Shown here piece by piece: positions 25,363 through 34,764 of a stretch of 55,947 nt of DNA. The stretch's first letter is position 1. Each line of letters starts with the position of its first letter. The stretch is taken from the NCBI RefSeq assembly GCF_014596465.1, contig NZ_MECK01000212.1, forward strand, positions 1 to 55,947, given 5' to 3'. Made by a program: the position numbers and the translations under genes. Under the pieces are notes generated by a model. That model was not told where the DNA came from. It did not search any database and saw only the letters and a program-made list of their open reading frames with translations. The DNA comes from Streptomyces sp. CBMA123. GTDB lineage: Bacteria; Actinomycetota; Actinomycetes; Streptomycetales; Streptomycetaceae.

Positions 25363-25625
25363 CGGCGACCCCTTCTCTTGTCGAACGTCGCGCGACCACC
25401 GTGGCAGCAGCTCGCGTCGGCGGCGCACAGGCGCACGACCGGCTTACCGTACCGAAGCAACGCTGATTCCAGGGTGTCACGTGACGCTCGCGCTGTCGAA
25501 GGGATGTGCACGAGTGCGTTCGGCCGCACCGGGCCTCCACGGCACACACATCGATACTGACGCGACGTCAAAAAAGGTGCCTACGGCGAGTTCCCTCACT
25601 CGACCCACCTCCCGCACCGGGCGCG

Positions 25626-25735
25626 GTGGGCGGCGATCAGGTCGCGGTACCAGGCGTACGAGGCCTTCGGGGTGCGCCGCTGCGTCGCGAAGTCGACGTG
25701 GACGAGGCCGAAGCGCCGGTGGTGGCCCTCGGCCC
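25626..25735 (-). pseudogene. fragment of a GH1 beta-glucosidase gene
   Basis: These 110 bases match 32487-32596 inside the intact GH1 gene at 107 of 110 positions by my base-by-base reading, in the same orientation. They encode the C-terminal segment ending in ATQRRTPKASYAWYRDLIAAH, without the rest of the enzyme. Sequence similarity stops abruptly on both sides. The remaining 25363-25803 region holds no other gene that I can support. The fragment is a relic of a duplication, deletion or recombination event about 6.9 kb from the intact copy. Confidence 0.85.
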
Positions 25736-25803
25736 GTCGAACGGGGTGTCATCGTACGGTGCCTGGCGGCTGTTCTGCGACGGGACGTTCGCCGGCTGCT
25801 CGC

Positions 25804-28569
25804 TCACGGGCCGGATGTCGGGACGCCCGGTGGCAGGTACTGCTCGGCCCAGATGATCTTGCCCTCGGGGGTGTAGCGGACGCCCCAGCGTTCGGTGAGC
25901 TGGGCGACGAGGAACAGGCCGCGGCCGCCCTCGTCCTCCTCGACCGCGTAGCGCAGGTGCGGGGCGGTGCTGCTGCTGTCGGAGACCTCACAGATCAGCG
26001 CGCGGTCGTACAGCAGCCGCACCCTGATCGGTCCGGTCGCATAGCGGATGGCGTTGGTCACCAGTTCACTGAGCACCAGTTCGGTGACGAAGGCGGCCTC
26101 GTCGAGACCCCACTCGGCGAGCTGTCGGGTGGCCTCGGCGCGGGCCTGGGCCACGGCCTCCGGAGCCGGGGCCACCTCCCACTCGGCGGTCCGATCGGGC
26201 TCCAGCACGCGGGTGCGGGCGACGAGGAGGGCGATGTCGTCGGTCTGACGGTCAGGCAGCAGCGCGTCGAGCACGGCGTCGCAGATCGCCTGGGGCGATC
26301 GGTCGGGGCGGGCCAGGACGGCCGTCAGGATGTCCAGGCCGACGCCGATGTCACGGGTGCGGTCCTCGACGAGGCCGTCGGTGTAGAGGATCAGGCTGCT
26401 ACCCGGTGGCAGCCGCACCTCCGTTGCTTCGAAGGGCATCCCGCCCAGGCCGAGCGGCGGGCCGTCGGGGAGGCCGAGGAGCTCCACCGTGCCGTCCGGG
26501 TGGACGAGGGCGGGCGGGGGATGGCCCGCCCGGGCCAGCGCACAGGTGGCCGTGCTGGGGTCGTAGATCGCGTAGAGGCAGGTGGCGCCGGTGATCGCGA
26601 GCTCACCCCCGGCCGCGGCCGCCTCCTGGTCGATGTGGGCGACCAGATCGTCAAGGTGTCCGAGGAGCTCGTCCGGCGGCAGGTCGAGGGTGGAGAAGTT
26701 CTGGACAGCGGTACGCAGGCGGCCCATGGTCGCCGCCGCGTGCATGCCGTGGCCGACCACGTCGCCGACGACGAGCGCGACCCGGGCGCCCGGCAGCGGG
26801 ATGACGTCGAACCAGTCGCCGCCGACCCCTGCCTGGGCGGGCAGGTAGCGGTAGGCGACGTCGAGGGCACTCTGCTCGGGCAACGCGCGCGGCAACAGGC
26901 TGTGCTGCAGGGTGACGGCCATCGTGTGCTCGCGGGTGAAGCGGCGGGCGTTGTCGACGGACACGGCGGCCCGGGCGGCCAGCTCCTCGGCCAGGGAGAG
27001 GTCGTCATCCTCGAACGGGCCTCTGTCACGGCCACGCCAGAAGCAGGCGATGCCCATCAGCACACCCCGCGCCGTCAGCGGAACGGCGATCAGCGACGCC
27101 AGGCCGAATTCCAGCACCGCCTGGGTACGCTCGGCATCCTGCATGCGCCACCCGGCATCGGCCGCCAGTTCGGGGACCAGCGCGGATCGCCCGCTGACGA
27201 AGCCCGCCGCCTGCGGGGTACTCCCCACCCATCGGACCAGCGTGCCCTGGGGGTACAGCGGCGAATCGTCCCGGATGCCCGCGAGCGCCACCCGCCGCAG
27301 CTCCACCGTGGCACCGACCGTCAGGGTCTGCGGCTCCTCGCCCCGCAGGACCGCTTCGGCGAGGTCGACGGTGGCGTAGTCGCAGAATTCCCGGGAGGCC
27401 GTCCCGGCGAGTTCCTCCGCGGTACGCCGGACGTCCAGGGTGGTGCCGATGGCCATGCCGGCCTCGTACAGCAGCCTGAGCCGACCGCGGGCGACCTCGG
27501 CCTTCCCCGCGAGGGCGCGCAACTCGGTGGAATCGCGCAGGGTGGTGACGCTGCCGGGCGGGCCTCCCCCACTGTCGGTGGGGCGGTTGTTGACAGCCAG
27601 CAGGCGGTCGCCCACGGGGAGCACCTCGTCGGTGACCGCGCACTCGGAGAGCAGCAGTTCGGTCGTACGGGGGTCGAGGCCGAGGTCGGTGACAGCTCGC
27701 CCCTCAGCGTCGGAGGGCAGGTCCAACAGCCGGCGCGCCTCGTCGTTGGCGAGCAGGACCCGGCCGTCGCCGCTGACGATGGCCACGCCCTCGCGCACCG
27801 CGTGCAGCACCGCGTCGTGGTGCTCGTACATCCTGGTCATCTCCTGCGGCCCCAAGCCGTGGGTCTGCCGCAGGAGACGCCTGCCCACCAGCGCAGTACC
27901 GGCCGTGGCCAGGCCGAGCGCGACGGCACCGGCGCCCAGCACGACCGGCAGCTGGCGGTTCACCGTGCTGCTCACGTTGGCGACCTTCATCCCGGCGGAC
28001 ACGATGCCCACGACCGCACCGTGGGTGTCCTCCACCGGAACCACCACCTGGTACTCCAGGCCGAGCGGGCCGTGCACCTGCTCGACGGTGACTCGGCCCT
28101 GCAGCGACGGCCCGATGGTGCCGACGAACTTCTTGCCGATCTGCTCCGGCTGGGGGTGGGTGTAGCGGATGCCGTTTCGGTCGGTCACCACGATGAAATC
28201 GACCTTGGCGTCCTTGCGGGCCGCTTCGGTCAGGGGCTGGAGCACCGTGCTGGGATCGGGGCCCTGCATCGTCGCCACCAGACCGGGGCCGTGGGCGAAC
28301 GCCTCGGCCGCAGCGAGCGAACGGTCGCGCGCTGCGGCGAACCGGTCGCTGCGAGACTCGATCAGAAGTGCGACGACCGCCGCCACCACGAGCAGCAGCA
28401 CGATCAACACCTGGAGGAGGAACATCTGACCGGCGACGCTGCGGATGCTCGTCACCGACCGCAGCCGCCGCGCCGACGGCTCCCCCGGAATCGGACTCGG
28501 ATGCCGCCGCCCGCCATGACCACCCGCTCGGCCCGGCACCCGGGGCGCGGGGCCCGTGTCTCTCGCCAT
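25804..28569 (-). CDS. membrane sensor PP2C phosphatase with Cache, PAS, GAF and anti-sigma kinase domains
   Basis: A 921-residue protein from ATG 28569; a GTG at 28611 is possible. Order: transmembrane helix (about 48-70), extracytoplasmic single Cache sensor (71-205, IVVTDRNGIRYTHPQPEQIGKKF), second helix (208-230), PAS (about 240-345), GAF (360-515), SpoIIE-type PP2C (545-765, VGGDWFDVIPLPG, GDVVGHGMHAA, ARAGHPPP, YTDGLVEDR), then a HATPase_c anti-sigma-kinase domain (780-915, SELVTNAIRYA). Such proteins control anti-sigma/anti-anti-sigma switches by phosphorylation and dephosphorylation. The Cache type resembles citrate/dicarboxylate sensors. Target and ligand unknown. Confidence 0.9.
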   Translation of the reverse strand: MARDTGPAPRVPGRAGGHGGRRHPSPIPGEPSARRLRSVTSIRSVAGQMFLLQVLIVLLLVVAAVVALLIESRSDRFAAARDRSLAAAEAFAHGPGLVATMQGPDPSTVLQPLTEAARKDAKVDFIVVTDRNGIRYTHPQPEQIGKKFVGTIGPSLQGRVTVEQVHGPLGLEYQVVVPVEDTHGAVVGIVSAGMKVANVSSTVNRQLPVVLGAGAVALGLATAGTALVGRRLLRQTHGLGPQEMTRMYEHHDAVLHAVREGVAIVSGDGRVLLANDEARRLLDLPSDAEGRAVTDLGLDPRTTELLLSECAVTDEVLPVGDRLLAVNNRPTDSGGGPPGSVTTLRDSTELRALAGKAEVARGRLRLLYEAGMAIGTTLDVRRTAEELAGTASREFCDYATVDLAEAVLRGEEPQTLTVGATVELRRVALAGIRDDSPLYPQGTLVRWVGSTPQAAGFVSGRSALVPELAADAGWRMQDAERTQAVLEFGLASLIAVPLTARGVLMGIACFWRGRDRGPFEDDDLSLAEELAARAAVSVDNARRFTREHTMAVTLQHSLLPRALPEQSALDVAYRYLPAQAGVGGDWFDVIPLPGARVALVVGDVVGHGMHAAATMGRLRTAVQNFSTLDLPPDELLGHLDDLVAHIDQEAAAAGGELAITGATCLYAIYDPSTATCALARAGHPPPALVHPDGTVELLGLPDGPPLGLGGMPFEATEVRLPPGSSLILYTDGLVEDRTRDIGVGLDILTAVLARPDRSPQAICDAVLDALLPDRQTDDIALLVARTRVLEPDRTAEWEVAPAPEAVAQARAEATRQLAEWGLDEAAFVTELVLSELVTNAIRYATGPIRVRLLYDRALICEVSDSSSTAPHLRYAVEEDEGGRGLFLVAQLTERWGVRYTPEGKIIWAEQYLPPGVPTSGP

Positions 28570-28684
28570 ACACCCATGGTCCCGCCCCGGACAGCGCGGG
28601 ACACGCCGCACGGGGCACCTCGCCCGAGCACCCCCTGGTACGCCCCGCCCGCAGGCCGCGGAAGCGGCCCCGCTCCGTCATGGC

Positions 28685-30814
28685 TCAGCGGGGGACGGAG
28701 CGGATCAGCAGCAACGCGACGTCGTCGGTGCGGTGCTCTCCGTGTCCGGCCCGATCGACGAGCGCGTCGGCCAGCCGGTCGAGTGGTTCGCCGCCGTGGC
28801 GGGCCAGCGTGGCGGTGAGGTCCGCCAACGCCTGGTCGAGATCCGTACCGGGCGTCTCGATGAGGCCGTCGGTGTACAGGACCAGAGTGGTGCCGATCGG
28901 CAGGTCGATGCGGATCTGCGGGTAGTCGGCGGCGGGGTCGACGTTCAGCACCAGGCCGACGGGCGGCTCCAGCGCGTCCGCCCGGCCGTCCGGGCGGTAT
29001 CGCAGGGGCACGGGGTGACCGGCGTCGGCCAGCCAGGCCTCACGGCGGGCGAGGTCGACGCGAAGGTAGACGCAGCTGGCCAGCAAGGCGGTCTCCAGGT
29101 CGGCCACCAGGCGGTTGGTGCGGGAGAGCACGGTGCTCGGATCGGCATCGGCCGCGGCGAAGGCACGGACAGCGGTACGGACCTGGCCCATCAGCGCGGC
29201 GGCGTTGACGTTGTGGCCCTGGACGTCGCCGATCACCACGGCCACGCTGTCAGGCCCGACCCGGATGACGTCGTAGAAGTCGCCTCCGATGTCCATGCCC
29301 TCCGTGCACGGGAGGTAGCGGGCACTGATCTCCAGGCTCGGGACGTCCGGCAGTGCACGGGGCAGCAGGCTTTCCTGGAGGCCGTGGGCGAGACCGAGCT
29401 TGGTGTCGTACAGCCGGGCCCGGTCCAGGGCCTGGGCGATCAGTCCGCCGAGCGAGGTGAGAACGGCGCGTTCCTCGAGATCGAAGTGGTGCGGCTCGGC
29501 GAAGGCCAGCACGCAGGTGCCGATCAGCCTGCGCGAGGTCACCAGCGGCAGATAGGCCCAGGCGGCCATCCCGTCCTGCGTCTCGGGGCGGCCCGGGTAG
29601 ACCCGCTCCAACTCCGCACGGGTCTCGAAGTACGCCGGTACGGGGTTGGTGGACGCCCGGACACCGGGCGTGGGCTCGGTCAGCGGAGTGCCGTCGAACT
29701 GGTCGACCAGGCCGGGCGGGTAGCCGCGATGGCCCACGATGCGCAGTCGGCCTCCTTCCGCCATCAGCACCGCCACGGCTCGGCCGCCGAACGCCGGCAC
29801 GATCTGCTCCGAGACCATGCTCACCACGTCCTGCACGCTGACGGCCTCGGTCAGCGCACCGGCGAGGTGGAGGAGGTGGTAGAGCGCCCCGGGCCGGGTG
29901 TGCCCCGCCCGGGGCGCCCCGGTGGGCCGGGCGCGGTGGGCGGCGTCGGCGGTGACGATCCGCGCGGTCAGTCCGGACGGGCCCGGGAAGAGCTCGAACG
30001 ACAGCCACCGGTCCGGCGGCCGCATCGCCACGAAGGAGGTGGACTGCCCGCTGATCACCGCGGCCCGGTAGTGGTACTCGTACACCGGGTCCCGCAGCCA
30101 CGGCAGGACCTCCCACGGCCTCGCGCCCAGCAGCCGCTCGACCGGCTCGCCCAGCAGCTCGGCGGCGGCCGGTGTGACCACGGCCAGCCTGCCGTTCAGA
30201 TCGATGGCGCAGATGCCCTCGGGAAGCCGTGCCGCCATCGTGGTGAGCTGGGCGACGGAACCGCGCTCCGCCACCTCGGGGCGCGGGCCGGCCCGGACCG
30301 GACGTCCTGCCTGGGCTGCCTCCGCCAGCGCCTCGGTCAGGAGCGCGGCGAACGCGCCGAACGCGTCCCGTTCACCGGGCGACATCTCGGGGGGATGTGC
30401 CGCGGGCCAGAGCAGGAAGACGGCCCCGTACGCGGTCCTCCGCCTGATGAGTGGGGCGACCGCGAGGCAGAACGCGTACGGCATGGCGACCGCGATCCTC
30501 GGATACCTGCGCGCCATGTCCTCCGCGCCGCCCACCCAGACGACCCGGCCGCTGCGCACCGCCTCCGCCACCGGTATCGGTGCGGTCAGGCCGACGCGCT
30601 GCCACGGCCTGGTGAACTGCCGGGCAGCCCCCAGTGTCAGAGCCAGTTCGAGCAGCTGCCGGTCCTCGGACAGCAGGTAGAGACCTCCGATGTGCGCATC
30701 GAGCCGGGCCGGCGCGGATCGCAGGATCTGCGCTATCGCCTCAAGGCCCTGCCCGGCCGACGCCTCGGCGGCCTCGTGTCCGGGCCCTGGCGACGGATGC
30801 CACGGTACGCCCAT
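28685..30814 (-). CDS. GAF-PAS-GAF-PP2C phosphatase
   Basis: A 709-residue soluble regulator from ATG 30814, with GGGGTG seven bases upstream. Order: N-terminal GAF-like (about 15-165), PAS (190-300, GICAIDLNGRLAVVTPAAAELLGEP), second GAF (325-480) and a C-terminal SpoIIE/PP2C domain (495-709) with GGDFYDVIRVG, VIGDVQGHNVNAAA, DAGHPVPLRY and YTDGLIETPG. It lacks the anti-sigma kinase domain of its neighbour. The two PP2C genes are on the same strand with a 115-base gap and could act on the same partner-switching module. No anti-sigma factor gene is present in the window. Confidence 0.9.
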   Translation of the reverse strand: MGVPWHPSPGPGHEAAEASAGQGLEAIAQILRSAPARLDAHIGGLYLLSEDRQLLELALTLGAARQFTRPWQRVGLTAPIPVAEAVRSGRVVWVGGAEDMARRYPRIAVAMPYAFCLAVAPLIRRRTAYGAVFLLWPAAHPPEMSPGERDAFGAFAALLTEALAEAAQAGRPVRAGPRPEVAERGSVAQLTTMAARLPEGICAIDLNGRLAVVTPAAAELLGEPVERLLGARPWEVLPWLRDPVYEYHYRAAVISGQSTSFVAMRPPDRWLSFELFPGPSGLTARIVTADAAHRARPTGAPRAGHTRPGALYHLLHLAGALTEAVSVQDVVSMVSEQIVPAFGGRAVAVLMAEGGRLRIVGHRGYPPGLVDQFDGTPLTEPTPGVRASTNPVPAYFETRAELERVYPGRPETQDGMAAWAYLPLVTSRRLIGTCVLAFAEPHHFDLEERAVLTSLGGLIAQALDRARLYDTKLGLAHGLQESLLPRALPDVPSLEISARYLPCTEGMDIGGDFYDVIRVGPDSVAVVIGDVQGHNVNAAALMGQVRTAVRAFAAADADPSTVLSRTNRLVADLETALLASCVYLRVDLARREAWLADAGHPVPLRYRPDGRADALEPPVGLVLNVDPAADYPQIRIDLPIGTTLVLYTDGLIETPGTDLDQALADLTATLARHGGEPLDRLADALVDRAGHGEHRTDDVALLLIRSVPR

Positions 30815-30984
30815 CACGATCACCCCATTCGAGCCGACCGGTGAACCCGTAGGCCCCCTCCCATAGTGGCCCGGTCTGGCCCCCGCTACTCGCCGCCCGT
30901 CGTCGCCCCCCGCCACAGACAGGAGTCCTGTGTCGCCCCGCGTAGCCGCCGGAGTGCCGACCGGTGGCCGTCGACGGCAGGGTG

Positions 30985-31929
30985 TCAGGTCAGCGCCCTG
31001 GACCGCCAGTAACCGAACCGGTCGAGCGGGTCACCGTCGAGTGTCCACGGCCAGGCGGTGACCGTGTCGCCGATCAGGCCGAAGGCGTCGGCACACTCGC
31101 GCACGCGGCCGGCCTGGACCATGGCGAAGGCGAGCAGGTTGAGGTCGGCCAGAGCGGCCGCGTGCCGCAGGTGGCCGGGACGCGGCCAGCCCGCCAGAGC
31201 GGTCTCCAACGCGGTGGCGGCCCGGTTGTTCTCCCACTGGCGGCGGACCAGCAGGGCCTCGACGCCGCCCCGGGCGGCGATGCGGGTGTGTTCGTCGACC
31301 AGTGCGGTCAGTTCCACGCCCACGGCCGGTGCGGTGGCCGGCACCGAGGCCCGAACAGCGTGCACGAAGTCCAGCTGACTGCTGCGCGAGCCGCACTCCT
31401 CCGGCGACAGGTAGCGCAGCATGTGCAGATGGGCCTCACGGTTCCAGGGGTCGCGCGCTGTCACCTCGTGCCAGACGGCGAACACCTCTCGCGATTCGGC
31501 GCGCGTCAGACGCAGGATCCCGAGCAGCACCACCCACGGCGTGGGGTCGTCGGGAACGGCGGCGGCGGCACGACGGCAGCATTCGGCGGTGGCGGGGGCG
31601 TCCTCCATCCGCCCCGCCCACCGGCCACGGCACAGCTCGACCCACGCCTCGAAGACCTGCGGGTCGGCACCGCGCGGGCGGCGCGTCCGCCAGGAGCGGG
31701 AGAGCGCCGAGTGCGCAGCCGCCTCGGCGAGCACGGCGAAGCGGTGCGCGCGACGGTCCCAGTCCGTACCGGCCCCGTGGAGCAGCCGCTCGATCTGGTC
31801 GATCTGAATTCCGTGCTGCCCCGGCATCGCGGGTGAATTCAGCTGTCGCCGCACGCGACCGAGTTCAACGTCGTCGAGTTCCGGCCGCAGGCGCGGGCCG
31901 GAAGCGCGAAGTCTTCGAAGGATCGACAC
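30985..31929 (-). CDS. conserved hypothetical, helical repeat-like protein
   Basis: A 314-residue soluble protein from GTG 31929. It is rich in Ala, Arg and Trp and mostly helical, with TPR-like phrases such as VFEAWVELCRGRWAGR, ATAECCRRAAAAVPDDPTPW and REAHLHMLRYLSPEEC. No membrane segment or catalytic motif is seen. The family is not recognised; an unrelated protein of similar flavour is common in Streptomyces genomes. A dyad ACAGGA/TCCTGT (30919-30931) lies in the gap after its stop, before the PP2C gene. Confidence 0.6.
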   Translation of the reverse strand: MSILRRLRASGPRLRPELDDVELGRVRRQLNSPAMPGQHGIQIDQIERLLHGAGTDWDRRAHRFAVLAEAAAHSALSRSWRTRRPRGADPQVFEAWVELCRGRWAGRMEDAPATAECCRRAAAAVPDDPTPWVVLLGILRLTRAESREVFAVWHEVTARDPWNREAHLHMLRYLSPEECGSRSSQLDFVHAVRASVPATAPAVGVELTALVDEHTRIAARGGVEALLVRRQWENNRAATALETALAGWPRPGHLRHAAALADLNLLAFAMVQAGRVRECADAFGLIGDTVTAWPWTLDGDPLDRFGYWRSRALT

Positions 31930-32126
31930 GCGCCGCAGCCTAGGCCACCGGTCGAATTTCAGAAACCCCCGAAAGGAAACCGATATGTCCAGCAGATTCC
32001 GGTGACCCTACCGCCCCGTACGGCGACCAGAAGGGGCACGGCGGGACTCGACTCCGAGCCCTCGGACGGCGGCTGCGGACCGAGAGTCGGCGGGGGCCCC
32101 GCAGGAGGGCCTGGAGATTATGCGGG

Positions 32127-32306
32127 GACACGACTCCGGCCGTCACGCACGACCGCTGGTTCGCCCGGCCCGTCGACCGGTTCACGGTCTTCGGCCCGGA
32201 CGGCGTCGCGCGGGAGACACCCGAACCGGTGCGGGCCGAGCGCAAGGTCGAACGGGCTCACCGAGCCCGCGATCTGACATTCAGTCGGCAGCTCATTGGC
32301 AAATGA
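32127..32306 (+). pseudogene. possible gene remnant
   Basis: In the 515-base gap 31930-32444 one frame reads like protein for 59 residues (segments HDRWFARPVDRFTVFGPDGV and ARDLTFSRQLIGK) and then stops at 32304-32306. No start codon or ribosome site is visible in frame upstream. I take it as the 3' end of a broken gene; product not recognised. The rest of the gap shows lower GC but no feature I can name. Confidence 0.3.
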
Positions 32307-32444
32307 TTCACTGAATTTCTCCCACCATTCCCGTTCGCACCGCGTACGGAGTGAGGCGCTTTTGTCCCAGCAGACCGTTCCCGGCCATTCCCTCCGATCG
32401 TTGCGTTCGCCTGCGAGGCCCTGCGTTCGGGCATCAACACCGTG

Positions 32445-33806
32445 CTACAAGGGAGTTACCAGCCCCTGTTTCGCATGTCGCGCCTTGTGGGCGGCGATCA
32501 GGTCGCGGTACCAGGCGTACGAGGCCTTCGGGGTGCGCCGCTGCGTCGCGAAGTCGACGTGGACGAGGCCGAAGCGCTGGTGGTAACCCTCGGCCCATTC
32601 GTAGTTGTCGAGGAGGGACCAGGTGTAGTAGCCGCGGATGTCGACGCCTTCGGCGACGGCCTGGGCGACGGCGTCGAGGTGGGCGGCGAGGTAGTCGATG
32701 CGGGGTTGGTCGGGGTCGGTGGACTCCTCGACGGAGCAGCCGTTCTCGGTGATGGTGATCGGCGGGAGGGCGGTGCCGTACACGTCGCGGAGGCCGAGGA
32801 GGAGTTGGCGCAGGGCGTCGGGGACGACGGGCCAGCCGAAGGCGGTGTGGGGGACGTCGGGGATGGCGACCAGGTCGAAGGGGAGGTCCGGGTCGCTGGG
32901 GGCGGCGACGCGGGTGGGGTTGTAGAAGTTGACGCCGAGGCCGTCGAGTCCGGGGGCGTGGATGAGGTCGACGTCGCCGGGGCGGATCGCGCCGAAGATG
33001 TCGTCGGGGACGCCGAGGGCGGAGAGGTCGGGGTAGCGGCCCAGCAGGACGGGGTCGGTGAACAGGCGGTTGTGCAGGGCGTCGTAGGCCCGGGCGGCGG
33101 CCGCGTCCTCGGCCGAGGGGGAGGCCGGCTCGACGGGGGTGAGGTTGTTGGAGAGCATCACCTCCAGGCCGCGGTCGTGGAGCAGGGAGGCGGCGAGGCC
33201 GTGGGCGAGGAGTTGGTGGTGGGCGGCCGGGAGGGCTTCGAACATCAGGGTGTGGCCGGGGGCGTGGGTGCCGAGGGCGTAGCCGAAGACGGTGTGGACG
33301 AAGGGCTCGTTGAGGGTGATCCAGGTGGGGATGCGGTCGCCGAGGCGGTCGGCCATCACGGTGGCGTAGTCGGCGAAGCGGTAGGCGGTGTCGCGGTTGA
33401 GCCAGCCGCCGTGGTCTTCGAGGGCCTGGGGGAGGTCCCAGTGGAAGAGGGTGGGGAGGGGGGTGATGCCCGCCTCCAGCAACGCGTCGACCAGCCGGTC
33501 GTAGAAGGCGAGTCCGGCGGGGTTGACGGCGCCCGCGCCCGTGGGCAGGACGCGGGGCCAGGAGAGGGAGAAGCGGTAGCCGTCGAGCCCGAGGTCCTTC
33601 ATCAGGGCGACGTCCTCGGGGTACCGGTGGTAGTGGTCGCAGGCGGTCGCGCCGGTGTGGCCGTCGCGGACGGCGCCGGGGCGGGCCGCGAAGGTGTCCC
33701 AGACGGACGGGCCGCGGCCGTCCTCGTCGACGGCCCCCTCGATCTGGTAGGCGGCGGTGGCGGCGCCCCAGCGGAAGCCGGGCGGTAGGTCGAGACGGTC
33801 CGGCAT
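32445..33806 (-). CDS. GH1 beta-glucosidase
   Basis: A 453-residue cytoplasmic glycoside hydrolase family 1 enzyme, of usual length for the family. Signatures: FRWGAATAAYQIEGA at the N terminus, the acid/base Glu in TWITLNEP, the nucleophile Glu in ITITENG, and the C-terminal YTWSLLDNYEWAEGY. It hydrolyses beta-glucosides such as cellobiose. Start ATG 33806 has a GGAGG ribosome site. A perfect 8-bp inverted repeat 33 bases upstream suggests control by a TetR- or LacI-like repressor. A 110-base stretch of its 3' part is duplicated at 25626-25735. Confidence 0.92.
   Translation of the reverse strand: MPDRLDLPPGFRWGAATAAYQIEGAVDEDGRGPSVWDTFAARPGAVRDGHTGATACDHYHRYPEDVALMKDLGLDGYRFSLSWPRVLPTGAGAVNPAGLAFYDRLVDALLEAGITPLPTLFHWDLPQALEDHGGWLNRDTAYRFADYATVMADRLGDRIPTWITLNEPFVHTVFGYALGTHAPGHTLMFEALPAAHHQLLAHGLAASLLHDRGLEVMLSNNLTPVEPASPSAEDAAAARAYDALHNRLFTDPVLLGRYPDLSALGVPDDIFGAIRPGDVDLIHAPGLDGLGVNFYNPTRVAAPSDPDLPFDLVAIPDVPHTAFGWPVVPDALRQLLLGLRDVYGTALPPITITENGCSVEESTDPDQPRIDYLAAHLDAVAQAVAEGVDIRGYYTWSLLDNYEWAEGYHQRFGLVHVDFATQRRTPKASYAWYRDLIAAHKARHAKQGLVTPL
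32487..32596 (-). repeat. segment of the GH1 gene duplicated at 25626-25735
   Basis: The intact copy of the 110-base repeat described at 25626. It begins 42 bases inside the GH1 3' end and covers roughly codons 404-440. Confidence 0.85.
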
Positions 33807-33838
33807 GGCGGCCTCCTCCTGGTAGCACACGAGGGCAG

Positions 33839-33859
33839 AACATGAGGGTGACTCATGTT
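33839..33859 (-). promoter_or_regulatory. operator-like palindrome upstream of GH1
   Basis: AACATGAG (33839-33846), GGTGA, CTCATGTT (33852-33859) is a perfect 8-bp inverted repeat with a 5-base spacer. It sits 33 bases upstream of the GH1 start, where a repressor would overlap the promoter. Confidence 0.6.
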
Positions 33860-33889
33860 ACCGACGCGTCACCGAAACACCAGAGGCGC

Positions 33890-33940
33890 GCCGGACAACG
33901 GGAGGCCGCAAGGGGGATGTCCTCATGTGGCTTGTCCGGC
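33890..33940 (-). terminator. stem-loop between hydrolase and GH1 genes
   Basis: GCCGGACAA (33890-33898) and TTGTCCGGC (33932-33940) are perfect 9-bp arms around a 33-base loop. It starts four bases after the alpha/beta hydrolase stop, so it is probably that gene's terminator. Confidence 0.5.
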
Positions 33941-33944
33941 AACG

Positions 33945-34688
33945 CTACTGACAGCGCCTCAGCTGGTCGGTGCCGTGTTCGCCCGACGGGCCGTCGGCGG
34001 CAGCGGAGAGCAGCAGGTGGGCGAGGTCGGTCGGGCGGGAGAACATCGGCCAGTGGCCGGTGTCGAGTTCGGCCAGCCGCCAGTGCCCGCCGGTCAGCAG
34101 TGCGGCCACCTCCTCGTCCGGTTCCGCCCCGGCGAGCAGGCACTTGACGTAGGTCGTGGGCAGGTCGGCGAGGGGGCCGGTCAGGGTGGCGGGTTCGGTC
34201 AGGGTGGCGCCCGGGTGCGGGGTCGCGCCGGCGAGGATGCGGGCGGTCTGTTCCTCGGAGAGGCCGTGGCCCGCGAAGTGTTCGGCCTGCCCGCAGGGCC
34301 AGAAGCCGCCGTTGTCGGCGATCGTTGCCGTCAGTGCCGCGCCGCCGTCGGGCCAGCCGGCGGCGAAGGACCGGCCGTCGACGGGGACGTCGGAGTCGAC
34401 GAGGACCATCCGGGCCAGCCGGTCGCCGATCCGCTGCGCCGCCTGGCCGACCGGGACGCCCGCGTAGCTGTGGCCGACCAGCACGACCTGGCGCAGGTCG
34501 TGGCGCTCGACCTCGGTCACGATGTCCTGGACGTGGGTCCGCTGCCCGGCCGGCAGGCCGCGTTTGTCGGCCAGCCCGGACAGCGTCAGCGGGTGGACGG
34601 CGTGGCCGGCCGCACGGAGGTGCGGGACCACGTCGTCCCAGGCCCACGACCCGAGCCGGGCTCCGGCGACCAGTACGAAGTTCACCAT
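33945..34688 (-). CDS. alpha/beta-fold hydrolase (esterase-like)
   Basis: A 247-residue soluble alpha/beta hydrolase. The nucleophile elbow is GHSYAG within LRQVVLVGHSYAGVPV, the oxyanion region is in VLVAGARLGSWAWDDV, and the catalytic His is likely in ELDTGHWPMFSRP near the C terminus. The branch resembles plant methylesterase/hydroxynitrile lyase-like proteins, which in bacteria are usually general esterases. ATG 34688 has only a weak ribosome site. Natural substrate unknown. Confidence 0.85.
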   Translation of the reverse strand: MVNFVLVAGARLGSWAWDDVVPHLRAAGHAVHPLTLSGLADKRGLPAGQRTHVQDIVTEVERHDLRQVVLVGHSYAGVPVGQAAQRIGDRLARMVLVDSDVPVDGRSFAAGWPDGGAALTATIADNGGFWPCGQAEHFAGHGLSEEQTARILAGATPHPGATLTEPATLTGPLADLPTTYVKCLLAGAEPDEEVAALLTGGHWRLAELDTGHWPMFSRPTDLAHLLLSAAADGPSGEHGTDQLRRCQ

Positions 34689-34764
34689 CGCCGCACCGTA
34701 GCGGAGCGGCCCGGCGGCCGTCGTGCGGATATCCGCCGGGGGCAGCCCGGTTGCGGTCGGTCGC

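Noticed and set aside
25477..25752. 91-residue minus frame over the GH1 fragment
   Set aside because: It reads the duplicated GH1 segment in the wrong frame; not a gene.
32442..33788. Long plus-strand frame (448 residues) opposite the beta-glucosidase
   Set aside because: A mirror frame of high-GC coding DNA; composition is Val/Gly/Glu low complexity, and the minus strand carries complete GH1 motifs.
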